From: Diphasiastrum complanatum | Taxonomy: Eukaryota; Streptophyta; Lycopodiopsida; Lycopodiales; Lycopodiaceae | DNA length: 64,000 nucleotides | Assembly (NCBI GenBank): GCA_029204225.1 | Contig: CM055100.1 | Coordinates: forward strand, 23,439,810 to 23,503,809 | Reading direction: 5' to 3' | In this document: positions 62,852-64,000 of the stretch, piece after piece | How the letters are laid out: each line of letters starts with the position of its first letter | Numbering within the stretch: position 1 is the stretch's first letter | Made by a program: the position numbers and the translations under genes | The notes under the pieces: model-generated | The model's database searches: none | What the model was told of the DNA's origin: nothing | What the model saw: only the letters and a program-made list of their open reading frames with translations

Positions 62852-63724
62852 CTAAAAGACTACAGTATCAAGCATTGTGCCCAGCGTCTGGACAATATTC
62901 GATGACATTAGATTCGATATATGTTCCTCAAGATGTTTCTTTGCATCTTGTCGTCCAACGTTGGCTATTGCCAGTTTTTCTGGAGGTAAATTATCCTCTT
63001 CTTGAACAGCTTTATTGTACTTAATAGCCAAATCCAGCATTTCCTGCACATGCATTGCAACTCTTCATGCATCTTGTGAATAATACTACATTAAGGAACT
63101 ACACATTACAAACTGGGTTGATAATCATGGTCTTCTACCTCAATGTCTGAAGCAAAAGGAATAAGTATTTAAACATGATCTTTTGGATACTTTGAACTCA
63201 AGTAGAAATTAGCTGCTGTCAACAGGTTGCTGCCTACTAGCAAATATAACCTGAACAGTTGATTCATTTGTTTTAGAATGATTGTCAAACGGTTGTAGTG
63301 TCAGGCCATCGGTCCATTTCTTTTTGTGTAGGTTCAACAACATTTTTTCCTCAAGCTCATTCTTGCGATAGTTAATACCGATGGAGTAGTAATGTCGGTT
63401 CAACCCATGAATCAATGCCTGCATACAATCAAGGAGCATCAACTGTTTACACATTTACCTACATGACTGAGGAAATAAGCATTGATCTGCACCTGCGCAT
63501 GAGAAAAATCAAAGAATTACTATTTGCCTTCACTTGGTGAACCATACTTGTATAGATGGCTTGTTCAGATGTCCAAGATTTGATGTAGTCTGGCGAGGTT
63601 CTTGGCCCAGCATCATTGTTTGTGGATTAATGAGTCGGAATGCATCAATAACTACCTTACCCTTTACACTCTGAATTGGATCCACAACAACTGCCACTGC
63701 TCTTTGGTTCAAAGCCTCAAAACT
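62852..63724 (-). CDS. RPN11: 26S proteasome regulatory subunit RPN11 (deubiquitinase), 3' part
   Basis: Three minus-strand exons: 63724-63548 (59 codons, [20 protein letters not shown] ... GHLNKPSIQ), 63418-63251 (56 codons, [20 protein letters not shown] ... TNESTVQ) and 63043-62852 (64 codons with stop, [20 protein letters not shown] ... [10 protein letters not shown]). All introns are GT-AG and all boundaries phase 0. The family protein is the zinc metalloprotease of the proteasome lid that removes ubiquitin chains from substrates as they are unfolded. The visible part covers the end of the MPN domain and the C-terminal helices that bind RPN8 and the lid bundle. The JAMM zinc motif lies in upstream exons beyond the window; 63725-64000 looks intronic. 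Almost no substitutions from other plants, one being [13 protein letters not shown] where RRFD is usual. Confidence 0.96.
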
Positions 63725-64000
63725 CTGCAAAAGATTTTGCCTCACTATTGGTTAGCCTTTAGCTTGTATCAGGACAAATACACTCGTCTTCTGAAGGAAC
63801 TTCTACATCTTGCTAGCTTACTTAGCTGCAGTGTTCAAATGTGAACATCCCTGAAATACAATTAGCACCAAATTCATAGTGTTGGACTAAACATAAGGAA
63901 TTGAGCTTATCCCAATACTTCGCTTCATTTAGAGTGGTAGTCATGACCTTTTGATTCAGATAGAAAAAAAGGCATCACTGGAGGTTATCAATGACAGACA

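Overview
This is nuclear DNA from a land plant with a large, repeat-rich genome. Three genes have plant-type exons with GT-AG introns: a GT29 sialyltransferase-like Golgi enzyme (+, 6.3-11.5 kb), a heterotrimeric G-protein gamma subunit (+, 49.9-54.1 kb) and the 3' half of the 26S proteasome deubiquitinase RPN11 (-, 62.9-63.7 kb, running off the window end). Almost everything else recognisable is transposon. A fern is my guess from the mix of long introns, old LINEs and Copia/Gypsy debris, but nothing here proves it.

Layout. 0-4.3 kb: a LINE fragment, a short LTR carrying a tRNA-like Pol III promoter, and a decayed minus-strand Copia element. 4.8-5.5 kb: a non-autonomous hAT element with a perfect 8-bp target duplication. 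6.3-11.5 kb: GT29 gene. 13.2-15.1 kb: microsatellite and a second, differently truncated LINE. 16.9-21.4 kb: a second minus-strand Copia with gag, zinc knuckle, protease, integrase, partial RT, PBS and 5' LTR. 21.7-41.2 kb: three related minus-strand Ty3/Gypsy copies interrupting one another. The best copy (26.2-38.2 kb) has LTR, an Athila/Tat-like PBS, gag, protease, RT, RNase H and integrase, and then a long extra coding region downstream of pol. 41.8-44.0 kb: a plus-strand relative in which that extra module lies upstream of a gag-protease fragment. 44.0-47.9 kb: local duplications and a plus-strand Copia pol. 48.1-64 kb: microsatellites, the G-gamma and RPN11 genes, a 151-bp tandem duplication, a strong hairpin cluster and AT-rich DNA.

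Most unusual signal. The Gypsy family carries an accessory coding region 3' of pol, and in two diverged copies the spacer in front of it holds arrays of short CGAG-containing repeats. In one copy the repeat is a dispersed, partly palindromic TGCGAGRGTT motif that also fills the 5' leader. In the other it is a strict 25-bp tandem unit. An accessory protein plus many copies of a short DNA motif recalls motif-binding anti-silencing systems known from other plant transposons, but that link is inference.

The three host genes are unrelated in function and form no cluster. All transposon reading frames contain stops or frameshifts, so none looks fully autonomous.
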